33,694 nt of DNA from the NCBI GenBank assembly GCA_030612505.1, contig JAUWNU010000011.1, forward strand, positions 1-33,694. The letters are read 5' to 3'. Each line of letters opens with the position of its first letter. Position 1 is the stretch's first letter. The notes below the pieces were generated by a model. The model ran no database searches, was not told the DNA's origin, and worked only from the letters and a program-made list of their open reading frames with translations. The translations under genes were made by a program, and so were the position numbers. Origin of the DNA: Methanomassiliicoccales archaeon (GTDB lineage Archaea > Thermoplasmatota > Thermoplasmata > SG8-5). Positions 18,158 to 27,128 of the stretch are shown here, in pieces.

Positions 18158-20767
18158 ATGAGTGGTGTTCAGGGCTTGAGGCGCAGTTTGGTTCCATATG
18201 CATTGATTGCAATATTAATACTCTCATTTTCATATTCTGGCTTGACCGTCACAATTGATGAGCCAGCGGTGGAGGAGGCATTCCCCTATGGGGATTCTGA
18301 TGGGCAGATTCAGATGATGCCAGATATTCCAGACCTTGAAGACCACTCTATATTTTTGAAGGAAAATGGAATCAATACAAAAGGTACTGGCTTGGTATAT
18401 GTCATTGTTGAGCCAACTCTGTACACCAGCATCCAAGTAGATATTGCCAGATATATCAATGACATAGAATCGGAAGGTTATACTGCAGAGATTCACACAG
18501 AGGGCTGGTCAAATCCCATAGAGGTCAGAACACTTCTCCAATCTGGCTATGGCAGTGGAATGATTGGTGCAGTGCTCTTTGGAGACATCCCGGCACCCAG
18601 ATATGAGATAGCCAATGATTTTAATGAGTATGGGTACACAGAATTCCCAATTGACCTGTTCTACATGGATCTGGACGGCGAATGGATAGATTCTGATTTC
18701 AATGAAATTTATGACGATCACACAGCAGGCACAGGAGACATTGAGGCAGATGTCTGGGTAGGCCGCTTGCTTCCTTCAACACTGACAATACCAGGCGAAG
18801 ATGAAGTCTCACTTATCAAAAATTACCTTTATAAAAATCATGAATATAGAATGGGCAACACATCATTGTATGACCGCGCTCTCGTTTACATAGATGATGA
18901 CTGGGAACCCTGGTCTGCTACCCATGACTGGGAAGTTTCCCTGAGATATGAAAATCGAACACTTGTTGACGATATCGAGGAAACAATAGCACCAGACTAT
19001 TTTTCTAGAATAACAAGAGATTATGTAACTTATTATATAGAGATAATAAATGAAACAGTATATGGCCCAAGCATTGGAGGTGAAACTGGCCCCATCTACT
19101 TGGCCAATATCCCGGTTATTAACTGCACTATATATGTAGATGTAGATGGTGAATGGATACCAATAGATGAAGGCCCTGAATACACGCTTGATTATGAAAC
19201 AGGAGAAATAGACATATCTCCAATTAGTCCAATGGATGCTGGCTGGACATTTTATGCTTATTACAATTATACCGTTTTGGAAGATATTGATGATGGTTCT
19301 CTTTTATTCACAGAAAACGAAACAGTATATGGGCCATCGATTGGCGGAGAGACTGGTCCTCTCTGGCTTGACAATGCACCAGTAACTGATTGTTCAATTT
19401 ATGTGGAAATTGAAGGAGAGTGGATATATATGGAACCCGGTGTAGAGTATTACATTGATTATGAAACTGGTGAAATTGATGTTTCTCCAATATGCCCAAT
19501 GGATGCTGGCTGGACTTTCTATGCTTATTACAATTGTTCACAAACCCTTTCCGGCTACTATGACTGGATTTCCCTGTTTGCACATTCAGCGTGGTATTAT
19601 CATGGCTTCTATTACAATTCAGGAGCTTCGTGGAGCACATTATACAACAATGAATTATCTGGCGCAGAGACCGTGGCCCATTTCTACAATCTCTTCTGTT
19701 GCAGTGCAGGCGAATTTACTGAATCCGCTAATGATGGCTGTTTGTCTGGCCATTATGTATTCTCAGGAACCCACAGTGTTTGTGCCATTGCTTCGGCAAA
19801 AACCGGCAGCATGTTGAACTTTGCAGATTTTTACAGTCCCCTGGGCCAGGGCGCTTCAATTGGAGATTCATTTCTACAATGGTTCCAGCTCAATGCAGAA
19901 TCAGGAGCAGGGAGCCAGTTTGATTCAAGATGCTGGTTCTATGGCATGACAATCACCGGAGACCCGACATTGGATACCATTGATGATGTTAAACCAGAAC
20001 CTCCAGTGAATTTTCAGTTGAACATTTCAGGTGATGACCTAGAACTTTCTTGGACCCAATCACCGAGCCCAGATATTCATCACTATGAGGTGTATCAGGC
20101 TCTTTCCCCAGATGATTTCGACTTTTCCAGTCCGGTGGAAATTATTGACGAATCTCCATTGTTTTCATCATATTGCTGTCTAGATGAGAATGCAGTGGCG
20201 GCAGGAAATTCCAGATATTACATAGTCAGGGCAGTTGATTATTCAATGAATGATGATGGCAATATGGATATTCATGGAATGTTCATTAATAATCTGGACA
20301 TAGATTCCTGGAACATGATATCTCTGCCCTTCCAGCCGTCATCAACAGATATTGCTGATGTTCTGGAAGATCTGGATATTGTTACGGTCAAACATTATGA
20401 CCCTGTAGATGGTTGGAACACCTATTCCAGCTTCAGGCCGGATGTTTTTAATGACCTTGATATTCTTGATAATAAAATAGGAGTCTGGCTTAAGGCAAAC
20501 ACAGATGCTATGATATCTCTGGGAACTGTGCCTGCCCCTACAAATATCACTCTTAAGGCCGGATGGAATCTTGTGGGCTACCCAACACTGAACAATTCAG
20601 TTATGGTCCAGGATGCATTCTGGGGCACAGGTGCTGACAGAGTCGAAAAGTTTGATGCGGCCAATCCATATTTGATTAGTGAAATATCCCCTACATACAT
20701 TATGCAGCCAGGTGAGGCATATTGGGTACATGTTTCTGCTGATGCTGTTTGGACCATTGATTGGTAA
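18158..20767 (+). CDS. Secreted C25 (gingipain-like) cysteine peptidase with duplicated insert, Fn3-like domain and C-terminal beta domain
   Basis: Hydrophobic N-term; YGSGMIGAVLFGDIPAPRYEI; WYYHGFYYNSG (His candidate); FYNLFCCSAGEF (C-x-x-G-x-F Cys candidate); YGMTITGDPTL; PEPPVNFQLNISGDDLELSWTQSPSPDIHHYEVYQA; KAGWNLVGYPTL. Confidence 0.82.
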   Translation: MSGVQGLRRSLVPYALIAILILSFSYSGLTVTIDEPAVEEAFPYGDSDGQIQMMPDIPDLEDHSIFLKENGINTKGTGLVYVIVEPTLYTSIQVDIARYINDIESEGYTAEIHTEGWSNPIEVRTLLQSGYGSGMIGAVLFGDIPAPRYEIANDFNEYGYTEFPIDLFYMDLDGEWIDSDFNEIYDDHTAGTGDIEADVWVGRLLPSTLTIPGEDEVSLIKNYLYKNHEYRMGNTSLYDRALVYIDDDWEPWSATHDWEVSLRYENRTLVDDIEETIAPDYFSRITRDYVTYYIEIINETVYGPSIGGETGPIYLANIPVINCTIYVDVDGEWIPIDEGPEYTLDYETGEIDISPISPMDAGWTFYAYYNYTVLEDIDDGSLLFTENETVYGPSIGGETGPLWLDNAPVTDCSIYVEIEGEWIYMEPGVEYYIDYETGEIDVSPICPMDAGWTFYAYYNCSQTLSGYYDWISLFAHSAWYYHGFYYNSGASWSTLYNNELSGAETVAHFYNLFCCSAGEFTESANDGCLSGHYVFSGTHSVCAIASAKTGSMLNFADFYSPLGQGASIGDSFLQWFQLNAESGAGSQFDSRCWFYGMTITGDPTLDTIDDVKPEPPVNFQLNISGDDLELSWTQSPSPDIHHYEVYQALSPDDFDFSSPVEIIDESPLFSSYCCLDENAVAAGNSRYYIVRAVDYSMNDDGNMDIHGMFINNLDIDSWNMISLPFQPSSTDIADVLEDLDIVTVKHYDPVDGWNTYSSFRPDVFNDLDILDNKIGVWLKANTDAMISLGTVPAPTNITLKAGWNLVGYPTLNNSVMVQDAFWGTGADRVEKFDAANPYLISEISPTYIMQPGEAYWVHVSADAVWTIDW
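19052..19540 (+). repeat. In-frame tandem duplication, 267 bp (89 aa) period, inside the peptidase gene
   Basis: NETVYGPSIGGETGPIYLANIPVINCTIYVDVDGEWI...DYETGEIDISPISPMDAGWTFYAYYNY and NETVYGPSIGGETGPLWLDNAPVTDCSIYVEIEGEWI...DYETGEIDVSPICPMDAGWTFYAYYNC. Confidence 0.92.
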
Positions 20768-22279
20768 TCAGGATTTTTTCTGGGCTTTTTCAAATCCTTT
20801 CTTTGCCTCGGAATTTTCTGGCTGTAATTCCAAAATCTTCCCATAACACTCATAGGCATCCTTGTACTGGCCATGCTTGAGGCTGGAATTGGCAAGGGTG
20901 AACCATGCTGGAATGAAATCCGGTTTCTGGCTTAGAATCTTCGATATTGTGTTTATTGCCCGGTCCCTGTCTCCCATCTCATATTGAACCTGGGCCATTA
21001 GGCATATTGCCATATCATCGTATGGATTAATCTTAAGAGCTTTCTTCAATGTGCTAGATGCTTCCTTGTAACTCTCCCTGTCAATGTAATGTCTTCCTTT
21101 GGTCACAAGGCCGTGGAAATCATTGCTAACACTAGATCCATCAAATTCCTCTGGTTCTTCAATTATTTCCTCCTCGATGCTTCCCAGCGCTTCAGTCTTT
21201 GCATAGAAGGTTCCCCTTCCGACCTGACTTGATGTTATGAGCCCTTTCTTTTCCAGACCTTCAAGCCCGCGCAGGACCGCTGGCATGCTCAATTTATTGC
21301 CTATTTCTTTCTTAAGTGCGGTTTTTGATTTTTCATCATCAGCAAGATATTCCAGAACTATCTTCTCTTCTTTAATAAGATGTTCATCTGGCCTCTCAAA
21401 TTCATCACCAATTATCTCAATTTCTGAACGTGGTTTGAGAATCTCTTTCTCGATGCTCTTTTCTATTTTCTTTTGCTCTCTATCGGTCCTTGGGCGTTTT
21501 TTCTCAGTTGACTCAACCTTCTTTCCTGGTGCCTCAACAAGCTTTTTCCTCAGTATATCCAGAGCTTTCTTTGCCTGATGAAAGTCTGGATTTAGACGAT
21601 TGGATCGTTCCAGGCACACCATTGCTTTATCAAACTTTCCCATGCCTATGTATGCCTTTCCTTTTACGTACCAGCCCTCAGAAAATAATGGTCTGCCTTT
21701 CAGAACTTTGTTTAGTAAAGCCAATGCCTCATCGTAACGTTTAAGATGAATTAGCTCCACTGATTTATTGTTCATGGCCGCCAGATAATTAGGACTAATC
21801 CCAAGAGCCTTGTCATAGCACTCCATTGCTTCCTCATATCTATTTAGCTTTGACAGCAAATTCCCTTTATTGTTCCATGTTGTTTCATGCTTTGGGTCAA
21901 TCTTTAGGGCTTTATCATACCATTCAATTGCCTCTTTCAAATTTTCTAGTTTGGTGTATGCCATACCGATATTTGAGATAGCATCAACATGTTTGGGATC
22001 CAGTTCGAATGCCTTGAGATGGCATTTAAGAGCTTCATTGAAGTTTCCTGCAACTGCCAGTATCAGCCCTTTATTATTCCAGGCCACCGGATTATCCGGA
22101 TCCATTTTTATGGCCTGATTATAGGCCCGAACCGCATCACCCAGCCTTCCTTTTCGATAATGTTCATTACCTCCTGAAATTAATTTAGTAACACTTCCTT
22201 TCCTTATGTTTCCTAAGGCCCCCACAGAACCAAGAAAAATCAATGTGCCAGTTAATCCTTGCTTTCCGAAACCTGACAT
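20768..22279 (-). CDS. TPR-repeat protein with hydrophobic N-terminus and internal winged-helix-like segment
   Basis: Repeated TPRs (AWNNKGLILAVAGNFNEALKCHLKAFELDPKHVDAISNIGMAY...); wHTH-like KIVLEYLADDEKSKTALKKEIGNKLSMPAVLRGLEGLEKKGLITSSQVGRGTFYAKTE. Confidence 0.88.
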   Translation of the reverse strand: MSGFGKQGLTGTLIFLGSVGALGNIRKGSVTKLISGGNEHYRKGRLGDAVRAYNQAIKMDPDNPVAWNNKGLILAVAGNFNEALKCHLKAFELDPKHVDAISNIGMAYTKLENLKEAIEWYDKALKIDPKHETTWNNKGNLLSKLNRYEEAMECYDKALGISPNYLAAMNNKSVELIHLKRYDEALALLNKVLKGRPLFSEGWYVKGKAYIGMGKFDKAMVCLERSNRLNPDFHQAKKALDILRKKLVEAPGKKVESTEKKRPRTDREQKKIEKSIEKEILKPRSEIEIIGDEFERPDEHLIKEEKIVLEYLADDEKSKTALKKEIGNKLSMPAVLRGLEGLEKKGLITSSQVGRGTFYAKTEALGSIEEEIIEEPEEFDGSSVSNDFHGLVTKGRHYIDRESYKEASSTLKKALKINPYDDMAICLMAQVQYEMGDRDRAINTISKILSQKPDFIPAWFTLANSSLKHGQYKDAYECYGKILELQPENSEAKKGFEKAQKKS

Positions 22280-22350
22280 TGTGCATCCACCATACCCATA
22301 ATGTAGTTTTTAATATATAAGCCTAGTCTCTATAAAAATACTTAATTGTT

Positions 22351-22591
22351 ATTATTAAACATTTGCTACGCCCTAATACCGCTGCTTTCGGGTATCGGCC
22401 CGAAAGCAGAGCTGCTATGGTCCAGTGAGACTATAGCAGTGTAACCTTCAGGTTTGCGGATACAGGGCGAGTTCGTCAAAATGAGCAATCATTTTATCGG
22501 ACTAGCATGTGTTTGATAAGGGCTCCAATCCCAGATGTCCTAGACGTCTGATAGGGATACCTCAGGCTTTAGCCTTGGGGAGCCCTCATTC
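22351..22591 (+). ncRNA. Structured element copy A (putative ncRNA or mobile/regulatory element), upstream of purH
   Basis: Long-range P1 TTATTAAACATTTGCTA / TAGCATGTGTTTGATAA; P2 CGCCCT/AGGGCG and CCGC/GCGG; P3 CTGCTTTCGGG/CCCGAAAGCAG; copy-specific hairpin CTGCTATGGTC/GACTATAGCAG; P4 AAAATGA/TCATTTT; 3' GGGCTCC/GGAGCCC domain. TATA-like ctataaaaatac at 22330-22341. Confidence 0.72.
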
Positions 22592-22675
22592 AGCAAGTAT
22601 AATGCAATATACACTCCCAAAGTTTATGACACATATTGCCATGTCAGTTCGGTATCCTCAATGGGAGGCTAGGAA

Positions 22676-24205
22676 TTGAAAAGGGCTCTTGTAAGCGTTT
22701 CGGATAAGACTGGACTGGTGGAATTTGTAAAGGAATTGGCTAGTATGGGCTATGAGATTGTTTCCACTGGTGGAACATTCAAAGAAATTCATGAGGCAGA
22801 AATACCTGTAAAACGCGTTTCCGACGTAACTGGATTCCCTGAGATACTTGATGGCAGGGTGAAAACCTTGCATCCCAATATCCACGGCGGTATTCTGGCC
22901 CGGGCAGATCAAGAAGAGGAATTAAAGGCCAAAGGAATTGACAGATTTCAGATTGTTATTGTGAACCTCTATCCATTTGAAAAAACCGTGGAAAAAACAG
23001 ATGCTAGTACTTCAGAATTAATTGAAAATATTGATATTGGCGGACCAACATTGATTCGGGCCGCAGCAAAAAATTATGAAAATGTGGCAATAATCATCGA
23101 CCCGTCTCAATATGAATGTGTAGTTTCCGAGCTTCGTGAACATGGCGAATTGCCCCTTAAGATTAGAAAGAGACTAGCCTGGATGGCATTCACCAGAACC
23201 GCGGAATACGATGCCATAATCTCCAATCAGCTAAAGCAGGCGCTGGACATTGATATTGAATATCCAGAAAGGTACATTTTACCATTCAGGAAAGTTCAAG
23301 ATCTACGATATGGTGAAAATCCTTATCAGAAAGCTGCTTTTTATCGGGACATTTTCCTGAAGGAGCCGTGCATAGCCAATTCAGAGAAATTGAAGGGGAA
23401 AGAACTCTCTTTCAATAATATACTGGATATAGACGCCACAATAGAGATGGTCAAGGACTTTGATGAACCCACGGTAGCGATAGTCAAGCACATGAATCCC
23501 AGCGGCATAGCCAGTGCTGATACAATTGCAGAGGCCTTCCAGATGGCATTGGGCGCGGATAAGCTATCATCTTATGGTGGCATAGTTGCCCTCAACAGGG
23601 AACTGGATATTGAAACTGCCCAGGCCATGCGTAAGTTGTTCCTGGACTCCATTATTGCTCCATCATTCCATTCAGATGCAATGCCTATTCTTGATAAAAA
23701 GAAAGTAATGCTTCTGGAGACTGGCAGCCTGTCTGGTGTGAAGATGCCTAATATTGATGTGAAGCGGGTAACTGGTGGCATTCTTGTTCAATCAAGAGAC
23801 CTGAGCCAGCTTGATGTTTCAACCCTGAAAACAGTTACAGAACGCCAGCCAACCGAGAAAGAAATGGCTGACATGCTATTTGGCTGGAAGGTTGTAAAAC
23901 ATGTAACATCAAATGCAATTGTGTTGGCCAAAGGCAAGGCAACAGTGGGAGTCGGAGCAGGCCAGATGAGCCGTGTTGGTTCCGTGGAGATAGCTACAAA
24001 AAAGGCAGGAGATAATTCAAAAGGTGCAGTCATGGCCTCGGATGCATTCTTCCCGTTCAGGGACGGCGTGGACGTTGCTGGCAAGGCCGGAGTAACAGCA
24101 ATAATTCATCCTGGCGGTTCAATACGAGACCAAGAGGTAATTGATGCTGCAAATGAATATGGCATAGCAATGGTCTTCACCGGAATGCGCTGTCTCAAGC
24201 ACTGA
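22676..24205 (+). CDS. purH: Bifunctional AICAR formyltransferase / IMP cyclohydrolase (TTG start)
   Basis: KRALVSVSDKTGLVEFVKELASMGYEIVSTGGT, VSDVTGFPEILDGRVKTLHPNIHGGILAR, VKHMNPSGIASADT, GAGQMSRVGSVEIA, SDAFFPFRDGVDVAGKAGVTAIIHPGGSIRDQEVIDAANEYGIAMVFTGMRCLKH. GGGAGG before TTG. Confidence 0.97.
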   Translation: MKRALVSVSDKTGLVEFVKELASMGYEIVSTGGTFKEIHEAEIPVKRVSDVTGFPEILDGRVKTLHPNIHGGILARADQEEELKAKGIDRFQIVIVNLYPFEKTVEKTDASTSELIENIDIGGPTLIRAAAKNYENVAIIIDPSQYECVVSELREHGELPLKIRKRLAWMAFTRTAEYDAIISNQLKQALDIDIEYPERYILPFRKVQDLRYGENPYQKAAFYRDIFLKEPCIANSEKLKGKELSFNNILDIDATIEMVKDFDEPTVAIVKHMNPSGIASADTIAEAFQMALGADKLSSYGGIVALNRELDIETAQAMRKLFLDSIIAPSFHSDAMPILDKKKVMLLETGSLSGVKMPNIDVKRVTGGILVQSRDLSQLDVSTLKTVTERQPTEKEMADMLFGWKVVKHVTSNAIVLAKGKATVGVGAGQMSRVGSVEIATKKAGDNSKGAVMASDAFFPFRDGVDVAGKAGVTAIIHPGGSIRDQEVIDAANEYGIAMVFTGMRCLKH

Positions 24206-24213
24206 GGTTTTTC

Positions 24214-26121
24214 ATGATAAGTCAGTCAGAATATGATGAGGCAATAAACTGGCTTTATGATTTGCAATTTTTTGGCATGAAGCTGGGCCTTTCAAATACA
24301 CTGACTTTGCTTGAAGAGCTTGGGAATCCTCATGAGAAGTTCAGTTCGATACATGTTGCCGGTTCAAACGGCAAGGGTTCTGTTTGTGCTTTTCTGACCT
24401 CAATTTTGAAAGAGTCTGGAAAAAAAGTTGGGACATATACCTCACCACATCTGAGCCAGTTCGGAGAACGCATATCAATCAATGGAATTCCAATGACCAG
24501 AACTGAAGTGGTCAAGGCAATTCAGTATATTCGCCCTCATGTCGAAAAGCTGCAAAAAAAAGACATCCAGTGCACATTTTTTGAGACCACAACCTGCATG
24601 GCGTTTCATCATTTTGCCAGGCGCAGAATCGACATTGCAGTCATTGAAGTCGGAATGGGCGGAAGACTGGACTCCACAAATGTCATAATACCAGAACTTG
24701 TGGTCATAACCAATATTTCCAAAGAGCATAGCCAGCATCTTGGCGAAAGTATAGAGGAAATAGCTGGAGAGAAGGCAGGAATTATTAAGAAAGGTGTGGC
24801 AACAATTACATCGGTACAAGACAAAAAAGCATTAACAGTCGTAGCCAGTCAATGCAAAAAAATGAAGTCCAAATTGTACAATATTCATGATAAAAAGCTT
24901 GAAATTTTAGATTCTGATCTATTTGGAATTACTCTTAAAAGTCATGGAGTTGAATTGCGAATAAAATTACCTGGCCAACATCAGGCAGTGAATGCTGCAA
25001 CCGCTGCCCTTGCTGCCGAAACCATGGGCATTAAAAAAGAGGCAATCAAAAAGGGACTAGCCAGTACTGAATGGCCTGGCCGGCTTCAGGTTATTCGAAG
25101 AAGCCCCACAATGATTCTGGATTCAACCCACAATCCCGGGGGTGCAGATGCACTGGCCGCCTTCCTCAAGCAGCAAAAAATCAAGCCGATTTTGATTATT
25201 GGCATGTTGGAGGATAAAGAAATTTTGCCAGTGGTCAAGGCTCTGGAACCGCTGGCCAGCAAGATTATTGTCACCCAACCCGATTATCATCGAAAAATGA
25301 ATGCGAAAGAATTAGCCAGCCATTTTTCCAGTAAGGTTGAAATTGTTTCAAAATTACCAAAGGCGGTTGATAAGGCAATGAAATCCGCCAATGAAAATGA
25401 TATAATTTTAATTACTGGCTCGATTTTTACGGCATCCCAGGCACTTGCCCATCATAATTTATTCAGAATCAATGAGGCAGTGGAGAAACTCTCTGATATT
25501 TACGGTATTGGGGCATATCCTGGCCGGGACCCTGTGACAGATGGACCTCCGCCTCCTGGCTCTCAAAATCCGTTCCGCGTGTTAATATCTACAATCCTCT
25601 CGCAGCGCACAAAGGATGAGAACACCCATATAGCTACAGAGCAATTATTTGCCAAATATGATACACCAAAGAAACTCTCTGCTGCAAAACCTGAAAATAT
25701 TTATGACTTAATTCGGCCTGCTGGTTTCTATAAACAAAAGGCAGAAAAAATCATCCAGACATCCAAAATAGTTTATGAAAAGTACAGCTCAAATGTGCCT
25801 GACACCATGGATGAGTTGATATCGCTGCCTGGTGTTGGCCGCAAAACAGCCAGCTGTGTTCTTGCATACGGCTTCGGGCTACCGGCAATTGCTGTTGACA
25901 CTCATGTTCATCGAATTTGTAATTTGCTGGGCCTGGTGAAAACCTCAAAGCCAGATGATACAGAAGAATCATTAATGTTCTTAGTGCCTCAGGAACATTG
26001 GCATGATATAAATCGGCTACTGGTACGGCATGGCCAGAGCATCTGCCGGCCTATTAATCCAAGATGTCATGAATGCCCAATAGCTCATATTTGTGATTTT
26101 GGAATTTACCGTTTAAAATAA
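24214..26121 (+). CDS. folC-nth: FolC-Nth fusion: folylpolyglutamate/dihydrofolate synthase fused to endonuclease III with 4Fe-4S cluster
   Basis: FolC: IHVAGSNGKGSVCAFLTSILKESGKKVGTYTSPHLSQFGERI, DSTHNPGGADALAAFL, LITGSIFTASQAL. Nth: PFRVLISTILSQRTKDENT, LPGVGRKTASCVLAYGFGLPAIAVDTHVHRI, CRPINPRCHECPIAHIC (C-x6-C-x2-C-x5-C). Confidence 0.93.
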   Translation: MISQSEYDEAINWLYDLQFFGMKLGLSNTLTLLEELGNPHEKFSSIHVAGSNGKGSVCAFLTSILKESGKKVGTYTSPHLSQFGERISINGIPMTRTEVVKAIQYIRPHVEKLQKKDIQCTFFETTTCMAFHHFARRRIDIAVIEVGMGGRLDSTNVIIPELVVITNISKEHSQHLGESIEEIAGEKAGIIKKGVATITSVQDKKALTVVASQCKKMKSKLYNIHDKKLEILDSDLFGITLKSHGVELRIKLPGQHQAVNAATAALAAETMGIKKEAIKKGLASTEWPGRLQVIRRSPTMILDSTHNPGGADALAAFLKQQKIKPILIIGMLEDKEILPVVKALEPLASKIIVTQPDYHRKMNAKELASHFSSKVEIVSKLPKAVDKAMKSANENDIILITGSIFTASQALAHHNLFRINEAVEKLSDIYGIGAYPGRDPVTDGPPPPGSQNPFRVLISTILSQRTKDENTHIATEQLFAKYDTPKKLSAAKPENIYDLIRPAGFYKQKAEKIIQTSKIVYEKYSSNVPDTMDELISLPGVGRKTASCVLAYGFGLPAIAVDTHVHRICNLLGLVKTSKPDDTEESLMFLVPQEHWHDINRLLVRHGQSICRPINPRCHECPIAHICDFGIYRLK

Positions 26122-26315
26122 TTATTAAACACGCGCCACGCCCTAAAACCGCTGCTTTCGGGTTAACGCCCGAAAGCAGAGCAACTTTCAGGTTTGCGGA
26201 TACAGGGCGCCTATCAAAATGATACCCATCATTTTATCGGATTGGCGTGTTTTTAATAAGGGCTCCAACACATTTGATGGAAGACCCCATGCTTTAGCGT
26301 GGGGAGCCCTCATTC
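26121..26315 (+). ncRNA. Structured element copy B (homologous to 22351-22591), directly after folC-nth
   Basis: P1 TTATTAAACACGCGCCA / TTGGCGTGTTTTTAATAA; shared P2 and P3; aactttcaggtttgcggatacagggcg; P4 AAAATGAT/ATCATTTT; CCCCATGC TTTA GCGTGGGG; AGGGCT/AGCCCT. Confidence 0.72.
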
Positions 26316-26951
26316 TGCAATCTGGTCTATCAATTCTACAAGATAGCTGGCTTTCGGATGTTCACCCTTTTCCATGAGTTTTTCAAGGCTTCTTTTTGCT
26401 GCTGCATAGTCTTTGGCATAGAAAAGTAATTTTGACTTCGCGAAAAGCGCATCATGATTGTTTGGGTTTATGAGCAATGCCTTCATTATCATGCTCATGG
26501 ACTCATCTGGGTGATTCAGTACCTGGAGGGCATTTGCCATCCTGGTATATATTGCAGATGTGGATATTGGGCCTCCGCTTTCAATATCTGCTTTTTCCTG
26601 AATCCTGTACATGAGCATTATGAAACTTATTTCTTGTTTGCTAAAATTCAGTTCATCATCCACACCTAAAACAATAGGTATTCTGAGGAATCCCAGAGAC
26701 TCTTCCAGCAAGGCAACTAGTTCTTCTTTTTTCAGGGTTTTTGTATCCATATTTTCAAAATAGGAACACAATCTTGTCTGTTTGATTTTGAGCTCTCTTT
26801 TAACCTCTTCCACGCTCTTTCCTTGGTATTTTTTCAGGATTGCCTCATCCCTTATATCTGACATAATGACTTTTGGGAACTCAAAACCACATCTTGGACA
26901 GCATTTCTGCTCTTCCGCAACATCGGCTCCACATAAATCACAGTATTTCAT
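26310..26951 (-). CDS. Zinc-ribbon protein with TPR-like C-terminus
   Basis: MKYCDLCGADVAEEQKCCPRCGFEFPK (CxxC...CxxC), then helical repeats YTRMANALQVLNHPDESMSMIMKALLINPNNHDALFAKSKLLFYAKDYAAAKRSLEKLM. Confidence 0.82.
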   Translation of the reverse strand: MKYCDLCGADVAEEQKCCPRCGFEFPKVIMSDIRDEAILKKYQGKSVEEVKRELKIKQTRLCSYFENMDTKTLKKEELVALLEESLGFLRIPIVLGVDDELNFSKQEISFIMLMYRIQEKADIESGGPISTSAIYTRMANALQVLNHPDESMSMIMKALLINPNNHDALFAKSKLLFYAKDYAAAKRSLEKLMEKGEHPKASYLVELIDQIAE

Positions 26952-27049
26952 TGCATATCTTGAATGGCTTTGAAATAGATAAAGATGTGGATTGGCATTA
27001 AATTCAATAATAAATTAGACCACCCATTTAATATGTGGCGTAGCGACAG

Positions 27050-27061
27050 TTATATATATAT
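27050..27061 (+). promoter_or_regulatory. TATA box upstream of the pilin-like gene and filament operon
   Basis: gttatatatatatt at 27049-27062, upstream of SD aggagg and ATG 27129. Confidence 0.55.
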
Positions 27062-27128
27062 TGTTTCTATTAATTGGAGCGAGAGGATGATAAGGTACTA
27101 TTTTTCATTCAAGAGTAGGAGGATAACC

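Noticed and set aside
22351-22591. RNase P RNA or SRP RNA
   Set aside because: Expected conserved cores were not recognised, size is too small, and there are two divergent copies within 4 kb.
22351-22675. Known ZTP or THF riboswitch controlling purH
   Set aside because: Genomic position is suggestive, but I could not match the recalled consensus of either class, and copy B has no sense-strand gene directly downstream.
26985-27128. N-terminal extension of the pilin-like ORF (track start 26985)
   Set aside because: It would start upstream of the TATA box at 27050; ATG 27129 has a good SD and gives a normal pilin leader.
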